DNA of 64,000 nucleotides, taken from assembly GCF_026151205.1 (NCBI RefSeq), contig NC_087073.1:17822837-17886836 (forward strand). Reading direction: 5' to 3'. The notes beneath the pieces were generated by a model. The model did not search any database, was not told the DNA's origin, and was given only the letters and a program-made list of their open reading frames with translations. Shown one piece after another: positions 11,224-36,588 of the stretch. The DNA comes from Bolinopsis microptera (Eukaryota > Ctenophora > Tentaculata > Lobata > Bolinopsidae). Both the position numbers and the translations under genes were made by a program. Numbering within the stretch: the first letter of the stretch is position 1; each line of letters opens with the position of its first letter.

Positions 11224-12247
11224 ATAGAGCAAATAGGTTTTGTTTTAAAAGTTATCTTAAACAATTCCCCGTTCAATTTTGGTCGAAACATGTCAATTTA
11301 GTGCAAATGAAGCAAGTTCTAAAACTATTTCATACGTATTAAATTAGTAAATTGAATTAGGTAGTGCGCCATCGACAGTGAGCCGCGCGTGCCGACTGTA
11401 GGATGGTTTTTTAGCGCTAATTTCGGCCAGCACAATTTTCTTCAAACAAATAGATATTAAGTATCCTTCCCGACCTCCGATTCCAACAAAAATTGGTAAG
11501 CTTACTTATAGACTTACAAGGAAAGTGTCCGAAAAGTTTAAAGCATATCCAACCATCAGACATTATGTTACAGCTAAAAGCAGCGTATTTTGCCCCATTT
11601 TGATCACTATATCAACTCCGATATCCACCAAATTTTTCGGACAGTTGTGAAAGTCCTATTGGTAGGTCGTCGCCAATTTTCAGAATGATCTCATTCAAGG
11701 AACTGAAGATAAATCCAAATAATACGACAAAAATCAACGAATTTGGTCAAATTTGGTCAAATTACGCGACTTTTACAGCTAATTTTGCTCCAAAAGCCGC
11801 GCACCATCAAATATGGCACCTAGACGAAACTCTCTGATTTTTCCAAAAAGGTATGACAAATTTGGTATTGTGAAAATTCACACAGTCTCTAGAAAACAAT
11901 GGTACAAAAATTTTTAAAATCCGAGCAAGTATATTTTTATGGTGCACCCCCTAATTGAATGTTATTTCTGTTATAGAAATATAATGCTCGCTATTATTAT
12001 ATATTGGTTATAAAACGTTGTAAAGGTTATTAAAAGTTGTAAATAGGCTGTCGGTCGTGCATGCATCGGGATTTTTGAAATTGATTCCAAATTCCAAATC
12101 AGGGTATGCATTTGAGTAATGATTCCTGTAAAAAGCAATTATCCAGTTTCATATAAATTTGCATAAAATTATTATTTAAAGAATGGTACGTTCGGCACTA
12201 TCAACTGTGTCGTCGTGCATCGACAAATAAAATCGGGGAATGCTTTC
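11224..12247. other. No feature recognised
   Basis: AT-rich non-coding sequence between element C and the left arm of the inverted duplication. No ORF of substance, no domain, no clear repeat. Confidence 0.4.
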
Positions 12248-12713
12248 TTTTACTGTACTTAACGTAAACTCACGATTTACTTTTTTCCTTGCCGTACAAC
12301 AAATAACAGTGGCTTTTTAATTCTAAAACAAGGATATGTTAACAGTTGACGGTGGATGGACTGACTTTGGAGAGTGGTCGGTCTGTTCTGCTGATTGTGG
12401 AGGAGGTTCTCAAAGCAGGAGTAAGACCTGTACAAACCCAAGTCCAGCGAACGGAGGACAAGAGTGCGAGGGGGAAGATGAGGAGTCGAGGACTTGCAAC
12501 CCTGAACTCTGTCCAGGTCAGAGTACTTTTTATGTAACCAGCCATATATTTTAAAATAGTTTGAGTAGTAGGCGGTGGCATATTAGATGCACAAACTGAT
12601 TATGAGGACGTTTCGAAACAATATTAAGAGAATAAATCAAAAGGATGTGTTTTTAAACGTTAGGTATTATGTCTTTTATGGTACAAAACGATGTTTGTAA
12701 ATCAAAATAAAAA

Positions 12714-12889
12714 CAGCAAAACCCCGATTTACCGCGGAGTTTGGGGAAAGGAAACAACCACAGCAAATCGGGGTTTGCGGTAAATCGGAGTATTTTGTTC
12801 ACGTGTTAAGCCCTATTTAGGGGAAAGAAATATCCGCGGTAAATCGGGGTTTGCGGTAAATTGGGGCGCAGTAAATCGGAGTTTTACTG
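12714..12889 (-). mobile_element. Pogo-like MITE in left arm
   Basis: Ends cagcaaaaccccgatttacc and (complement) cagtaaaactccgatttact form imperfect inverted repeats; the right end abuts TA. Inside, the ccccgatttaccgc motif repeats in both orientations. The CAGTAAAAC...-type end with TA resembles pogo/Tc1-like elements. Sits in the intron between the two TSP1 exons. Mirrored at 25502-25677. Confidence 0.6.
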
Positions 12890-13469
12890 TACTTAACGTA
12901 AACCCGCGATTTACTTTTTTGATTTTTCCTTGCCGTACAACAAATAACAGTGGCTTTTAAATTCACAAATAAGGATATGTTAGCAGTTGACGGTGGATGG
13001 AGTGACTTTGGAGAGTGGTCGGTCTGTTCTGCTGATTGTGGAGGAGGTTCTCAAAGCAGGAGTAAGACCTGTACAAACCCAAGTCCAGCGAACGGAGGAC
13101 AAGAATGCGAGGGGGAAAATGAGGAGACGAGGACTTGCAACCCTGAACCCTGCCATGGTGAGATTGCTTTTTATGTAACCAGCCATATTTTAAGGCAGCT
13201 TGAGCAGTTGAAGGTAGCATATTAAATGCATATACTGATTATGAAGACCTTTTGAAAAAAAAAATTAGTGAACAAATCAAAAGGATGTGTTTTTTACACG
13301 ATGGGTATTATAATGAATTTTATGGTACAAAACAATGTTTGTGAATCAAAATAAAAAACTTTCAAATTAACATTAAATTAATAAATCAAGTGGAATAAGT
13401 TATTTTACATTTGAGGTTATTAATGAACTGTTAAAAACGTTGTCGGACAGGAATTAAACATATAATAAT

Positions 13470-14207
13470 TTATTTATTTTTATTTATTATCAAACATGTC
13501 AATCTTACAAATGTCAACAATCCTAAAATAATTTAGAACCTAAACGTGATCCTTTGTAAGATTATATGTCCCAAAAGTCAAATTGACTTGTACTCAAGTA
13601 TAAAGTCGAACAATTTACTCCAATAACCACGGTTACTAGCAAGTTCTCTCAAATGAAGAATATCATCATACGACTCCAGCAAGATGAAACGCTTCCAGAG
13701 GTCAACCTTCAGGTGGTGTAGGAGGTTACGTCTGTGATCCCCGAGTCTACCAACTTCACTACACATCTTGACAGCAAAGCACAGCGCAGCTTGAGCTGGT
13801 GATCTTTCATCGCTTCTCAGTATGTGTCCTAGCATCTTCCACCTAGATAACTCAGCACGCTCAGACATAGGGGTAGAGTTACTCTGTTTGTATAGGGTAT
13901 CTTTGGACATCATACTGCGTGGCCAGCTGACATTCATGATCTTTCTGAGGTGGTTACGGTGACATGCATCTAGTTTGTCCAAATACGATTTAGGCATTCC
14001 CCAGCAACTAGAGTTATACATGAGGATAGATACTACTTGGGCCTCATAGACCTTCAGCTTCTTCTGTAGGGGGATCTTACTCTGGCACCAGACCTTCTTG
14101 AAGTTCTGGAAAGCTACATTGGCTAACATGATTCTTCTGGTGACATCTTTCCTACTTTCTAGCAGAGAACCCAACAACTTGCTACTGCACCATTCTTCAT
14201 TCATTCT
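13470..14207 (-). pseudogene. 5'-truncated LINE, reverse transcriptase C-terminus (left arm)
   Basis: Minus-strand frame 14204-13578 (208 residues) carries a RT thumb/connector pattern: LLGSLLESRKDVTRRIMLAN, KLKVYEAQVVSILMYNSSCW, KLDACHRNHLRKIMNVSWP and RWKMLGHILRSDE, as in the C-terminal region of CR1/RTE-type LINEs. The frame is open but has no RT active site, so this is a 3' remnant of an insertion. After the stop comes about 100 bp of 3' UTR and an aataaataaa-type tail near 13470-13500. The 5' truncation point is next to the (CT)n tract. Confidence 0.75.
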
Positions 14208-14245
14208 AAGGGGTTATAATAAATAAATAAAAAAAAATATTGTTC

Positions 14246-14781
<536 letters not shown>

Positions 14782-16411
14782 CCAATGTTAATAGCTGACT
14801 CTGTGGTATTCCTGTGTTCATTTAATGACACAGATTCCCGCTCCTGTTATACCACTAGCTTTGGAGTCGTCAGTGAAGATCTGCTAGGTGTTTGGTGTGA
14901 TATCTTCAATCTTACTATATATAAAGCGAGACGATATATATATATGGGTATATGGATCCGTGCCATTTTACTGACACCACGGCATTAACTTTAACGCGAC
15001 TTTCCGCAAAAACCGTAAAAGATATACAACTGAAACTTTTTTGACTGGGTCAAATGCTTTTATGCTTTTCAAATCAGCATGAAAAAATAAAAAATTGGCC
15101 AAGGAATAGGAGTTTTAGAGCCCAAAATTTGGACCCCTAAGTGGTGTCAAAAACGCGAATTAAATAGGTAATAATTATTTTAGTCTCTTGAGTCTTGACA
15201 CCATTGTAGGGTTATACGGGTTCCTGCTAGTATAGCTAATGGCAGATTTTCTGTCCTGAATAATTATCTGATAAGAAGACATGTACCGAATATTTTCATA
15301 TTCCTTACAGGTCTTCTTGGGGGATTTTGATGAAAGAAGGGGTCTGCTAATTATTTTACGGATTCAGTCTCAGGTAGAAGGTATGAGTTCATAATAAGAT
15401 AATGACACCATACTACTTAAGCTTGAATAAATTATCGGAAAGATTTGATCGGGGTGGTGGCATACTGAACATTCGGTTGAAGCATGATCCTCCGACTCGG
15501 TGTCTGGCGCCTCAGAGAAAGGTATCAGCTCGAAGTGTTATCGTACAAAGTTATAAATTGGACCGTCGCACATGCCAGCACTATGTAACTATGATAATTT
15601 AACTGCTAGAGTGCTACTGTTACTTCTGTTTCTTTTATTGAATTAATTCATCTCGCAGGGTTCAGTCTGGTAGATGAAAATGGTGAAGCCGTCGGCGCTG
15701 GAGTTCTAGGGTTATTGCTTAGCAATGGAGGAACAGTTTGTGACGATGATTTCACTGATAACTCAGCTGATGCTATTTGTAAAGAAATGGGATACTTCGG
15801 TCAAATGAGCTGGTCATTCGGTTCCAAGTGGGCCATTCAAGCGGGGTTCGAAATAACTCTCGACAACGTTGTCTGTAGCAGTGGTGATTGGAGCTCATGC
15901 TCGTTTGCATTCGTTGACGATTGTACTCACGGAGAAGATGTGTTTCTACAATGTGAAGGAGTTGGTGAGTCTATTTTAGTTTCTTGATCATGAACACTTG
16001 TTCCCGTTTCATTCTAAGATTTGGTTCAAATTTGCCGGAATCGCTAAGACAAGTCAGGATTCCAAAGATTTGGTTACTGGAGGTCCATGAGTTTTTCATT
16101 CATGTATAACAAGAAAATAATAACATCTTTTAAATCTAGTTGCCGGTGGATACACAGACCCAGATTGGTCTGAATGTTCAGCTTTTTGTGGAGAAGGTGA
16201 ACAAAGCAGAACAAGGACTTGCACTAACCCTGCTCCGGCTAACGGTGGTGCAGATTGTGTTGGGGAAGCGGTTCAGACTCAACCTTGCAAACTCAATGAA
16301 TGTCCAGGTTAAAGTACCTTTCACACATAAATATAAGTTTCTTTTAGTTTTTAAACTTAAAGACTAAACTTAAAAGCTATTTCAGTTGCTTAAGAAAGTT
16401 GATTTTGATTA

Positions 16412-18429
16412 TTGCATGTTGTTAGAATTATTTTTATAAATTCATTTAAAGTAACACTAATCAAACTTTCAGAGTTAAGTCTGGTAGATGAACATGGTGA
16501 AGCCGTCGGTGCTGGAGTTCTAGGGTTGCTGCTCAGCAATGGAGGAACAGTTTGTGACGATGATTTCACTGATAACTCAGCTGATGCTATTTGTAAAGAA
16601 ATGGGATACTTCGGTCAAATGAGCTGGTCATTCGGTTCCAAGTGGGCCATTCAAGCGGGGTTCGAAATAACTCTCGACAACGTTGTCTGTAGCAGTGGTG
16701 ATTGGAGCTCATGCTCGTTTGCATTCGTTGACGATTGTACTCACGGAGAAGATGTGTTTCTACAATGTGAAGGAGTTGGTGAGTCTATTTTAGTTTCTTG
16801 ATCATGAATACTTGTTCCCGTTTCATTCTAAGATTTGGTTCAAATTTGCCGGAATCGCTAAGACAAGTCAGGATTCCAAAGATTTGGTTACTGGAGGTCC
16901 ATGAGTTTTTCATTCATGTATAACAAGAAAATAATAACATCTTTTAAATCTAGTTGCCGGTGGATACACAGACCCAGATTGGTCTGAATGTTCAGCTTTT
17001 TGTGGAGAAGGTGAACAAAGCAGAACAAGGACTTGCACTAACCCTGCTCCGGCTAACGGTGGTGCAGATTGTGTTGGGGAAGCGGTTCAGACTCAACCTT
17101 GCAAACTCAATGAATGTCCAGGTTAAAGTACCTTTCACACATAAATATAAGTTTCTTTTAGTTTTTAAACTTAAAGACTAAACTTAAAAGCTATTTCAGT
17201 TGCTTAAGAAAGTTGATCTTGATTATTGCATGTTGTTAGAATTATTTTTATAAATTCATTTAAAGTAACACTAATCAAACTTTCAGAGTTAAGTCTGGTA
17301 GATGAACATGGTGAAGCCGTCGGTGCTGGAGTTCTAGGGTTGCTGCTCAGCAATGGAGGAACAGTTTGTGACGATGATTTCACTGATAACTCAGCTGATG
17401 CTATTTGTAAAGAAATGGGATACTTCGGTCAAATGAGCTGGTCATTCGGTTCCAAGTGGGCCATTCAAGCGGGGTTCGAAATAACTCTCGACAACGTTGT
17501 CTGTAGCAGTGGTGATTGGAGCTCATGCTCGTTTGCATTCGTTGACGATTGTACTCACGGAGAAGATGTGTTTCTACAATGTGAAGGAGTTGGTGAGTCT
17601 ATTTTAGTTTCTTAATCATGAATACATGTTCCCGTTTCATTCTAAGATTTGGTTCAAATTTGCCGGAATCGCTAAGACAAGTCAGGATTCCAAAGATTTG
17701 GTTACTGGAGGTCCATGAGTTTTTCATTCATGTATAACAAGAAAATAATAACATCTTTTAAATCTAGTTGCCGGTGGATACACAGACCCAGATTGGTCTG
17801 AATGTTCAGCGTTTTGTGGAGAAGGTGAACAAAGCAGAACAAGGACTTGCACTAACCCTGCTCCAGCTAACGGTGGTGCAGATTGTGTTGGTGAAGCGGT
17901 TCAGACTCAACCTTGCAAACTCAATGAATGTCCAGGTTAAAGTACCTTTCACACATAAATATAAGTTTCTTTTAGTTTTTAAACTTAAAGACTAAACTTA
18001 AAAGCTATTTCAGTTGCTTAAGAAAGTTGATCTTGATTATTGCATGTTGTTAGAATTATTTTTATAAATTCATTTAAAGTAACACTAATCAAACTTTCAG
18101 AGTTAAGTCTGGTAGATGAAAATGGTGAAGCCGTCGGTGCTGGAGTTCTAGGATTGCTGCTCAGCAATGGAGGAACAGTTTGTGACGATGATTTCACTGA
18201 TAACTCAGCTGATGCTATTTGTAAAGAAATGGGATACTTCGGTCAAATGAGCTGGTCATTCGGTTCCAAGTGGGCCATTCAAGCGGGGTTCGAAATAACT
18301 CTCGACAACGTTGTCTGTAGCAGTGGTGATTGGAGCTCATGCTCGTTTGCATTCGCTGACGATTGTACTCACGGAGAAGATGTGTTTCTACAATGTGAAG
18401 GAGTTGGTGAGTCTGTTTTAGTTTCTTGA
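16412..18429 (+). repeat. 814-bp SRCR-TSP1 tandem array (left arm)
   Basis: SRCR exons start at 16473, 17287 and 18101, exactly 814 bp apart, with near-identical introns. The DEH/DEN variants follow the same order as in the right arm, so the array existed before the inverted duplication. Confidence 0.85.
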
Positions 18430-18583
18430 TCATGAATACATGTTCCCGTTTCATTCTAAGATTTGGTTCAAATTTGCCGGAATCGCTAAGACAAGTCAGG
18501 ATTCCAAAGATTTGGTTACTGGAGGTCCATGAGTTTTTCATTCATGTATAACAAGAAAATAATAACATCTTTTAAATCTAGTT

Positions 18584-18940
18584 AGTGGCTCAGTTGGTTA
18601 ATCTGCCTGGCATTGTTTGAGGTACCAGGTTCGATTCCCGACTCTGTCACTAGCCGTGGGGTGAGCGTCGTCGACGCTCAGCTAAGGATCCTGAGTGGTC
18701 TATGCAGCCCCCCGGTCCACTCAGCCAAATACTCGAGAAATCGGGTGTGAGGGTTAAATGAGGAGCTGCCCATTGCAGCAAAGTCTCGGACGAAGAAAGT
18801 ATGGTACACACTACCTTAACCGTCACTGGCCTAATGTATAATTGAATCCTTCGGCTTCCTGTAATTGGCTGGTTACACACTTGTGTAACAATGTGGCTGT
18901 TGGAATGTCCGAAGTAAAATAAGTGTTGAGATAAAAAAAA
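18584..18940 (+). mobile_element. tRNA-derived SINE at the palindrome hinge
   Basis: The head (18583-18653) is tRNA-like: tagtggctcagttggttaat (A box) and ggttcgattcc (B box), with acceptor strands tagtgg / tcacta that pair. A tRNA-unrelated body follows, containing gcgtcgtcgacgctcagc, and the element ends in an A-rich tail at 18931-18940. It lies exactly where the left arm loses identity. The flanks (tttaaatctagtt before, tcaagaaact after) do not form a target-site duplication, so it was probably not a simple insertion at this site. Confidence 0.75.
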
Positions 18941-18963
18941 TCAAGAAACTAAAATAGACTCAC

Positions 18964-31932
<12,969 letters not shown>

Positions 31933-32129
31933 TTTATCAAAGGTTCAGAGAATAATGATACAAATAAATGGTATGTGCATTTTAACTAGCTAATATTAAC
32001 CCATCATGGAAGAGTGTGCAGCTATGCAAGTGTACACAATGCATTGGTTTAAGAAAAGGAACTGCTTCACAAAGCGTAATCACGCTTCACGTGACTTTAA
32101 TACTATACACGAGAAGCAGTGTACTCCTT

Positions 32130-32330
32130 CACCTAAGCTTAGGAAGTCTATCAAGATCAGAGTTTTTACAGCACTAATTGTCGAATCGGTGCTTTTGTAC
32201 GGTTCTTGGAGACTTTGGCGAAAAGGTTTGAGAAAATGGTTGATGGTTGCTATGCGCGAATGTTAAGAATGGCCCTTAACATCAATCAATATCGAGACCA
32301 TGTCAGCAACCACAGTCTGTAGTTGTACGA
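32130..32330 (+). pseudogene. LINE reverse transcriptase C-terminal scrap
   Basis: Reads LRKSIKIRVFTALIVESVLL YGS in one frame and, after a shift, FEKMVDGCYARMLRMALNIN. This is the KxRVFxALVxSVLLYG / CYARMLR pattern of RTE- or L2-type LINE C-termini. Broken and short. Confidence 0.6.
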
Positions 32331-33050
32331 TGAACAGACATCCAGAGCTGACACTAAACAAACTAATCTTCTGAAAGCCGAGTCATAGGCATACTAACAG
32401 GGGGCGACCTTACTTAAAAATCAGTAGTTCCCACAGTCAGACAACGAATGAGTAAAACATTTCCAACAAAATCTTTATAACATTTTCGGACATCTTCAGT
32501 ACCTAATAAAGATAAGGGTTAATACTCCAATTTAATTTATATCAAAAAAAGAATTTTTAAAATTAAAGGGTTTTAGGTTAAGGAAATTAAAAGTGAAACG
32601 CTCAAAAATGAAATGGAAAGCACTCGGGTATGGGGGGTTGTGAGGCCCCAACTAGAAGAAAAATACTAGTCTCTGCATAAAAGATGAAATAATTTAAGGA
32701 CCATTATCAATTTCAAAAGTTTTATTTTCAAATAAAAATGGCATACCAAAAGGATCACATGAATTAATACCATACGGTTTCAAAGTTTTGAGTTTTTGTA
32801 TGAAAAGATGTTCGACCTAAATTGATATTAGTATTACTAGATAACCTAAAAGCAGATACTGGGCTGAAGTCAGTCGATGAGATAGCTAGACTGATGTAGA
32901 CAGAAAGCTGTAGAGAACTGTTGTCAATGGATCTCGGGAACACTTCCCGCCTTAAGTCAAGTAAGTGTAACACACCGTAACGACTTTACAGTATAATATG
33001 TAAGTGTAACATACCGTATAAACGACGACTAATCTCAGACACACCGTGTA

Positions 33051-33950
33051 CCTTATCGGACCTTATTTGGACGGACATTACATGAACGGACATAATTCTG
33101 AATGGACATTAATATGAACGCTCGAAGGCATTCAAAACCATCAAAAATCCGAATTTTTTACAATTTTTGACGTTTTTTAATTTCAGCAAATGATTTTTTA
33201 TCCATTTTTTATACAGTAAGTAAAAATAGCAGTCATTAAGCAGTAAAAATGTTAAAATATGTGTACATGATCAGTGTCTAATATCACATATCATCTTCAT
33301 TAAATGGGTTTTCGTGCATGAAATAGTCCATGCTTAAACAAGCATCAGTGATTTCTAGCTTTGTGGAAACCTTTTTTTATCAAACTACCCCGGTCCTGCA
33401 TCATGCATTTCAGTGTCAACTTTTACAAGCCATTCGGCGTGAAGTGGTTTTATCTTAGACAACTTTAGGTTAACCTTAACATCACGTGGAGCTTTCCTAG
33501 CACTGTTTCATTACCTCCCCTCAGAAATATAAACTATAAAAACGTCGGACAATGTCCTTGGCAACACGATTTACCGTAATATCTAGAGGCTGGAACAAGT
33601 TTGTCATGTTTGCGGGGACTAGCTCATGAACTATGTTGTTGAGTGCCATGATTTCGTTGACTTTTTCCGCCAAGTGACCCTTGAAAACATCATATACTAC
33701 TACTAGTAGAGTTTTCTGTGCCTCCGGCAGACCAAGGAAAACCTTTCCTTGGTCTTCCCGGCACAATAAAGTTATCATAGTTGTCATATTCTGGGTAAAA
33801 AGTTGGAAATGGAAAAATTTTTGAAAAAATTTCAACGGACTTTAACTTGGACGGACATTAATTGAACTGACTTTATTTGAACGGACATTAAGATGAACGC
33901 TAGGGCCTCCAGCGTTCAAGTAATGTCCGTCCAAATAAGGTCCGATAAGG
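33051..33950. mobile_element. 900-bp pogo-like DNA transposon, internally decayed
   Basis: Inverted ends ccttatcggaccttatttgg... and ...ccaaataaggtccgataagg, exactly flanked by TA on both sides. Contains the transposase fragment 33521-33835 on the minus strand. Inner ends also repeat tgaacggacatta words. TA target, TIR and DDE fragment together support the Tc1/mariner-pogo group. Confidence 0.8.
33521..33835 (-). pseudogene. Pogo-like DDE transposase fragment
   Basis: The 104-residue frame contains TLLVVVYDVFKGHLAEKVNE (second catalytic Asp region, here D in YDVFKG), then NIVHELVPANMTNLFQPLDI and TVNRVAKDIVRRF. The N-x-T-x-x-x-QPLD-x-x-V-N order is characteristic of pogo/Tigger/jerky-type DDE domains. 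The N-terminal DNA-binding part and first Asp are missing. Confidence 0.75.
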
Positions 33951-34181
33951 TATATCCGCGGTGACTGCCAGATCTCAAAACTGGTTAGAGTTACAATCTA
34001 CAGACAATACAACCATGGGCGAATGATAAATATTTCAGATTTCTAGCTCAATTTTAACATGGTTTTGGCCAAGGCACCTGAATATGGCGATTTTGGGTTT
34101 TTACCGAATTTCGTATAACAGTGCTGGTGCGTATTTTGCACACATTTCTTAAAAACCTCCACATAACTATTTCTTATTCCT

Positions 34182-34353
34182 GTCATTTTAATACTTCTAA
34201 CATAACTATATAACAAATAATTTGAGCCTGAAGATGGCGTGGACGCCGAAAATTTGCCTACAGTCCTAACTTCCTCACTTCCTGTTTCATTTGTCCTTGT
34301 AGTTGTCTCTTCCAACCGGATAGGCAGATATTATCCAACTATCAGTATTCCTG
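34182..34353 (+). mobile_element. Dispersed repeat with hammerhead-like core, copy 1
   Basis: Shares with 44758-44903 the string ttttaatact...atataacaaat, gagcctgaagatggcgt, gacgccgaaaatttgcctac and gatattatccaactatcagt. The section at 34228-34252 has the layout ctgaaga, 4-bp stem ggcg/cgcc, gaaa. Confidence 0.6.
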
Positions 34354-34484
34354 TCATCTTTGACATTGAATTAGAATATGTTGAACTTGAAATAAACCTG
34401 CTGAACGACTTCTGATGAGTCTTATAAATGCCTGAAAAAACAGTAAAGGGGTATACTAGTATTATAATAGGGGGTATAATTATG

Positions 34485-34813
34485 CCTTATCGGTCATAAT
34501 TAACACGGACATTAATTTCATGCTGATATTTCCATTAATTTTAGTGTGTCATGTGTCACTGTCCCTACATATGCGTAGATATGTGTGTGGCCGATTACTA
34601 TATTAGTTTATTAGTAATAGTATACTAAGACAAATATGATCACTCCACAGTCACATTCTAGAGTTCAGAAAAAGAGTAAAACACTTATTAAAAAATCGCC
34701 AAACATTTTCACAATGTTTCGGACATTTTTGGGCGGTCATGAGCGTGAATAATTATGTCCGTGAAAATTTTGGTCCGTGAAAAACTTGTCCGTGACAATT
34801 ATGTCCGATAAGG
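34485..34813. mobile_element. 329-bp MITE related to the pogo-like element
   Basis: Begins ccttatcggtcataat and ends attatgtccgataagg, the same outer 9 bp as the 900-bp element. The interior is unrelated apart from tgtccgtga words near the right end. Confidence 0.65.
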
Positions 34814-35105
34814 TAGTATAGGTGGTATGAGGGCATGGTCGTACTTGCCAGCACTATGATTACAAGTGTTATAATATACAATGAACAATATATAATTATA
34901 GCGGAGGGAGGGTAGTTAAGCCGTGAGATGTATATACAAAACAAATAGCCGTTATCCAATGGTGATCATAACGAGACAACTCGTCTCTAGTCCCCACTTT
35001 AAGTTTAAACAAAGCAACTTTTGCCGTACCTTGTTTTATTTCCCAATAAACATATGCCCATGTTGAGTGTAGACTACTCAAGATAGCCTTTCCAACGTTC
35101 TAAGG

Positions 35106-35226
35106 TTAATTGACGATGTCAATTCATGGCAGCTCGGCGCGGCACAGTAGCGCATTTTGCCGATCTAGCCTGTGAGAAGCCTTATTGAGTGCGTGGCGCG
35201 GCACAGTAACGCATCGCGCTACAAGT
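35106..35226 (+). mobile_element. Element C, copy 2
   Basis: Starts aattgacgatgtcaatt and contains ggcgcggcacagta twice (about 35136 and 35195). The right half is duplicated relative to the copy at 11137-11223. Directly followed by an element A copy. Confidence 0.6.
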
Positions 35227-35237
35227 TCTAAGGTTAT

Positions 35238-35345
35238 CTTGTATCAGTATCACGTGGTGACCCCCACGGTCGCTTCACTGTAGAGTTTCGGTGATACAGG
35301 GGGAGTCGCGCACTCATGCGCGGCGGGTCATACAACGTATGACAA
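35238..35345 (-). mobile_element. Element A, copy 4 (diverged)
   Basis: The ends and the cgcgcactcatgcgcgg and catacaacgtatg hairpins are kept; the third hairpin (tgtagagtttcggtgataca) has decayed. Confidence 0.65.
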
Positions 35346-35413
35346 AGGTTATCATTGAAAGTTACAATTTCTTACTCTTATAATGCAGGGTGAACTCGCT
35401 AGTTAGCGATATA

Positions 35414-35551
35414 CCTTATCGGACCTTATTTTACCGGACATTAAATGATCAACGGACATAATTATGAACGCACATAATTTATAATTTATAATTATGAAGG
35501 GACATTAAAATGAACGTTCGAAGGCATTCAAAACCATCAAAAATCCAAATG
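35414..35551 (+). mobile_element. Solo left end of the pogo-like element
   Basis: Matches the first about 120 bases of the 900-bp element (ccttatcggaccttatttta, then gaacgttcgaaggcattcaa) after a TA. No right end nearby. Confidence 0.65.
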
Positions 35552-35699
35552 TTTTCATCTTTTTTTGGTGTTTTTAAAATTATAAAATGTCAGGTCCTGC
35601 ATTTCAGTGTAAACTTTTACAATATGTGGAGGTAAATAATAACTCCGAAGAAGTGAACGAAGAAGACGAAGATCAAGAAAGCGATCATGCCATGTGTTA

Positions 35700-35808
35700 A
35701 ATAACGGGTGATACTCGTAAAATATCTGTTCCATATATTGGACCGTCGACGAGTCCAACTCGGCGCGCGTCCTGGTAGGTTGTAAACCTACAAGGTACAT
35801 ACTACATA
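35700..35808 (-). mobile_element. Element B, copy 2
   Basis: Reverse copy of 10208-10352 with hairpins ggaccgtcgacgagtcc and gtaggttgtaaacctac (7-bp stem, 3-base loop). Confidence 0.65.
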
Positions 35809-36588
35809 GAATTAGATACATGTATGCCGTATGGACATATTAACAGATTGGGTTGGCACTTGGCATCCTCATAATCTGCAATAAACCCAGGCCAGGTCCA
35901 GTTTATGTAACAGTTACCGTCTCTGGATTACCTGGGGACCTCAGGCTGACAGTGTTCACTGTTCATGATCACACAAATAGAAGCTGCGGCGGCCGAATGC
36001 AAAATGATGCAAAATGATACTGAGAATGAAATAGGATTAGGTCGCTCGCTTTTCCAATTTATTCGCGGCTTACGAATTTTTATCAATTTACAATTTAGGT
36101 TTATTACATCGATTACACTCTCTAGAAATCGCTTAGGGTTGCTTTCGGGCCGATATCTTAAATGATAATCTCAATAAATAGTGTGTGTGCGGGAAATTTC
36201 CGATCGGTAAGAGTTTCGGGACGGGTTTTTTCGGTATAGTGCCGACAAAACTTTATAAATCTTTATTCCACTGGAAAGTTTTTAAAATAGGATAATGTTT
36301 TTGATAAAATTGTTTTTAAATATCGTATTTGATAAATAATTAATGTTGGTGGGGAAATATTTATTGATATTTTTCACATAGTGCGATGATATTTAGTAGA
36401 CATGTGTGATGATGTGATGTCATAAATTTTACTTTACTTTACTCTACTTTACTTTACTTTTTCATCTTCCACAAATGCTTTGGTTGTGAAGATTCATCAG
36501 AACTTGTACAGCAAATTACTGGCGGCGCTGACCCTGTAATTTCGCCGCAGCTTCAATCTGTTTCTATGAACGTAATAGCCTGGGTTCC

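Noticed and set aside
16140-16367. 75-residue [13 protein letters not shown]... and its repeats
   Set aside because: Wrong frame across a TSP1 exon; the correct frame gives the six-Cys TSP1 sequence with proper splice sites.
18215-18541. 108-residue minus-strand ORF and its mirror at 19839-20165
   Set aside because: Antisense shadow of the SRCR exon.
34043-34315. 90-residue minus-strand ORF
   Set aside because: Overlaps the dispersed hammerhead-like repeat on the other strand; the shared part is also present as non-coding repeat at 44758.
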